Source: an uncultured Carnobacteriaceae bacterium
Lineage (GTDB): Bacteria > Bacillota > Bacilli > Lactobacillales > Aerococcaceae
Direction of reading: 5' to 3'
Assembly: GCA_938039195.1 (NCBI GenBank)
Contig: CALHVK010000048.1
Location: 1 to 42,186, forward strand
Length of the DNA: 42,186 nucleotides
Shown: piece after piece, positions 40,729 to 42,186 of the stretch
Position numbering within the stretch: position 1 is the stretch's first letter
How the letters are laid out: each line of letters opens with the position of its first letter
Position numbers and translations under genes: made by a program
The notes under the pieces: model-generated
Seen by the model: only the letters and a program-made list of their open reading frames with translations
Told to the model about the DNA's origin: nothing
The model's database searches: none

Positions 40729-41697
40729 ATGGCAGTTTTGGAACAGTATCATACAGGTACCATTCGATTGATGGGAACCGTCATCGAATTGAAAATTGCG
40801 CATCCAGAAGGCGAGCGTTTAGTGGCTGAAGTTTTCGAGCAATTAAAGCGATATGAGCATCGTTTTAGCGCGAATGACCCAACTTCGGAGCTAATGGCCG
40901 TGAACTTGGCAGCGGGGAAACATGCAGTTAGTGTTCATCCAGAAATTTTTCATTTAGTAAAAATAGGGCTGGAGAATAGTTTAGCTGTGGGAAGTCGGAT
41001 GAATATCTTGATTGGCCCGGTTGTTCAAACATGGCGCGTGGGCTTTAGTGATGCACGAGTACCAACGGATGAAGAAATTAAAGCCAAACTGCAACTGACC
41101 GATGCAACGAAAGTCGAACTGGATGAAGAGAGTCAGACGATTTTTCTGTTGGAAGAAGGAATGCGAATCGACCTTGGTTGTATTGCCAAAGGGTATATTG
41201 CCGACTTGGTGATAGAACAGCTAAAAGAGCAAGGAGTGACTTCTGCGCTCATTAATCTTGGTGGGAATGTTCTTACACTAGGACCAGCTGTTCATCATGA
41301 AGATGGAAATTGGTGGATTGGGATTCAAAACCCTAAACTCCTGCGTGGAGAAAATGTGGCGCTTCTTCCGATTCAAGATGAGTCGATTGTGACATCAGGT
41401 GTCTATGAACGGGTGCTCGAAGTGGATGGGAAGAAATACCATCATATTTTGGACCCTAATACTGGATATCCAGCAGAAACAGACGTTGCGAGTCTGACGA
41501 TTGTATCGAAGCAATCCGTGGATTGTGAGATATGGACGACTAGACTCTTTGGAAAAAAAGCACACGAAATCTTATTCGAAGTGGAACAACACCCTAACAT
41601 CGAAGCTGTGTTGATTTTGGAAGATGATCGTATCTTCTACACATCAGGACTTGCTTCAAAGATTCAATTACTCGAAAGGAAGTACTCAAATGGTTAA
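40729..41697 (+). CDS. apbE: FAD:protein FMN transferase ApbE without a signal peptide
   Basis: ApbE proteins attach FMN covalently to a Thr or Ser of target flavoproteins. Counted from 40729 this is a 322-residue protein with RLMGTVIELKIAH near the start, RMNILIGPVVQTWRVGF, RIDLGCIAKGYIADLVIEQL near residue 143 and YHHILDPNTGYPAETDVAS near residue 240, the ligand-binding motifs. Most bacterial ApbE are lipoproteins or exported, but this N-terminus has no hydrophobic segment, so it should act in the cytoplasm. The SD TAGGAGA is only one or two bases from the ATG; the TTG at 40738 has better spacing and may be the true start. It overlaps the next gene by 8 bases. Confidence 0.92.
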   Translation: MAVLEQYHTGTIRLMGTVIELKIAHPEGERLVAEVFEQLKRYEHRFSANDPTSELMAVNLAAGKHAVSVHPEIFHLVKIGLENSLAVGSRMNILIGPVVQTWRVGFSDARVPTDEEIKAKLQLTDATKVELDEESQTIFLLEEGMRIDLGCIAKGYIADLVIEQLKEQGVTSALINLGGNVLTLGPAVHHEDGNWWIGIQNPKLLRGENVALLPIQDESIVTSGVYERVLEVDGKKYHHILDPNTGYPAETDVASLTIVSKQSVDCEIWTTRLFGKKAHEILFEVEQHPNIEAVLILEDDRIFYTSGLASKIQLLERKYSNG

Positions 41698-42186
41698 ATT
41701 AATCGGTTTAGTCGGAACAAACTCTAAAAAATCAACAAACCGTCAACTATTACAATACATTCAAAAACATTTTTCAGAACAGGCGGAAATTGAACTTGTC
41801 GAAATTAAAGACATTCCAATGTTCAACAAACCAACTCCTAAAGTAGTGCCACAAGAAGCACAAGCAATTGCAGATAAAATCGCTGCAGCAGATGGAGTAA
41901 TCATTAGTACACCAGAATATGACCACTCATGCCCAGCTGTATTAATGAACGCTTTAGCATGGTTATCTTATGGTATCTACCCATTATTAAACAAACCTGT
42001 CATGATTACAGGAGCATCATACGGAACATTAGGTTCTTCACGTGCACAAAGTCAATTACGTCAAATCCTAGACGCACCAGAAATTAAAGCACGCGTTTTA
42101 CCAAGTGATGAATTCTTATTAGGTCACGCCCTACAAGCATTCGACGAAGAAGGTAACTTAAAAGATGCGGCAACTGTTGAAAAATT
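41690..42186 (+). CDS. NADPH-dependent FMN reductase domain protein, 3' end outside the window
   Basis: The first 165 codons encode a flavodoxin-like NAD(P)H:FMN reductase domain, with the FMN-binding LIGLVGTNSKKSTNRQLLQY at the start, the STPEYDHSCPAVLMNALAWL segment near residue 90 and ITGASYGTLGSSRAQSQLR near residue 112. The frame is still open at the window end, so the full length is unknown. The start overlaps apbE by 8 bases with GAAAGGAAG upstream. In lactic acid bacteria such a domain can be free or the N-terminus of a larger fumarate-reductase-like flavoprotein that ApbE flavinylates. Confidence 0.88.
   Translation, partial: MVKLIGLVGTNSKKSTNRQLLQYIQKHFSEQAEIELVEIKDIPMFNKPTPKVVPQEAQAIADKIAAADGVIISTPEYDHSCPAVLMNALAWLSYGIYPLLNKPVMITGASYGTLGSSRAQSQLRQILDAPEIKARVLPSDEFLLGHALQAFDEEGNLKDAATVEK

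Overview
The window is chromosomal DNA from a low-GC Gram-positive bacterium, most probably a member of the Lactobacillales (lactic acid bacteria). The evidence is the strong AGGAGG-type ribosome sites, the GntR-controlled citrate fermentation cluster with the enterococcal type of biotin-dependent oxaloacetate decarboxylase, the Firmicute gene order cysE-cysS-mrnC-rlmB-rae1, and the L10-leader/rplJ-rplL arrangement. Genus is not decided by the sequence; something near Carnobacteriaceae or Enterococcaceae is my guess. The tail of a 5S rRNA gene followed by soj-spo0J-DUF951-ychF suggests the left end is near the replication origin.

Layout. 1-8.95 kb: 5S rRNA end, a lipoprotein, the partition pair soj/spo0J, DUF951 protein, ychF, two membrane proteins (DUF1129, DUF2207), an O-methyltransferase and gltX. 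9.3-20.5 kb: a two-armed citrate cluster. The minus arm carries citG, the GntR regulator citO and the citrate transporter citH. The plus arm carries oadH-oadD-oadB, a 43-codon gamma-like gene, citC-D-E-F-X and oadA. Together they import citrate, split it to acetate and oxaloacetate, and decarboxylate the latter. 20.6-24.4 kb: cysE-cysS-mrnC-rlmB-rae1, tightly overlapping. 24.5-28.5 kb: a two-component system, a VanZ-like protein and an RlmI-type methyltransferase. 29-31.5 kb: ribosomal genes rplK-rplA and rplJ-rplL with L1-type and L10 leader structures. 31.5-33.2 kb: two alpha/beta hydrolases. 33.2-37.6 kb: N-acetylmuramate recycling (regulator, murQ, PTS EIIBC, mupG) with back-to-back promoters. 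37.7-40.2 kb: the tRNA hydroxylation pair of U32 proteins and a YjdM zinc-ribbon protein. 40.6 kb to the end: an ApbE-type flavin transferase under a perfect TGTGA-N6-TCACA palindrome, and the start of a flavodoxin-like reductase that runs off the window.

The least conventional signal is a dispersed element present three times in gene-free gaps (8980-9171 plus, 28663-28864 minus, 40241-40414 plus). Each copy has a core of about 85 bp containing the fixed words ACCGG, AAGCTTCAAA and AATTCACATT and a long hairpin, held between two self-complementary outer arms. Two copies have nearly identical cores but unrelated arms, and in the third copy the internal hairpin has different bases but the same pairing and the same bulged C. 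I know no family that fits, so it is the best candidate here for something undescribed.
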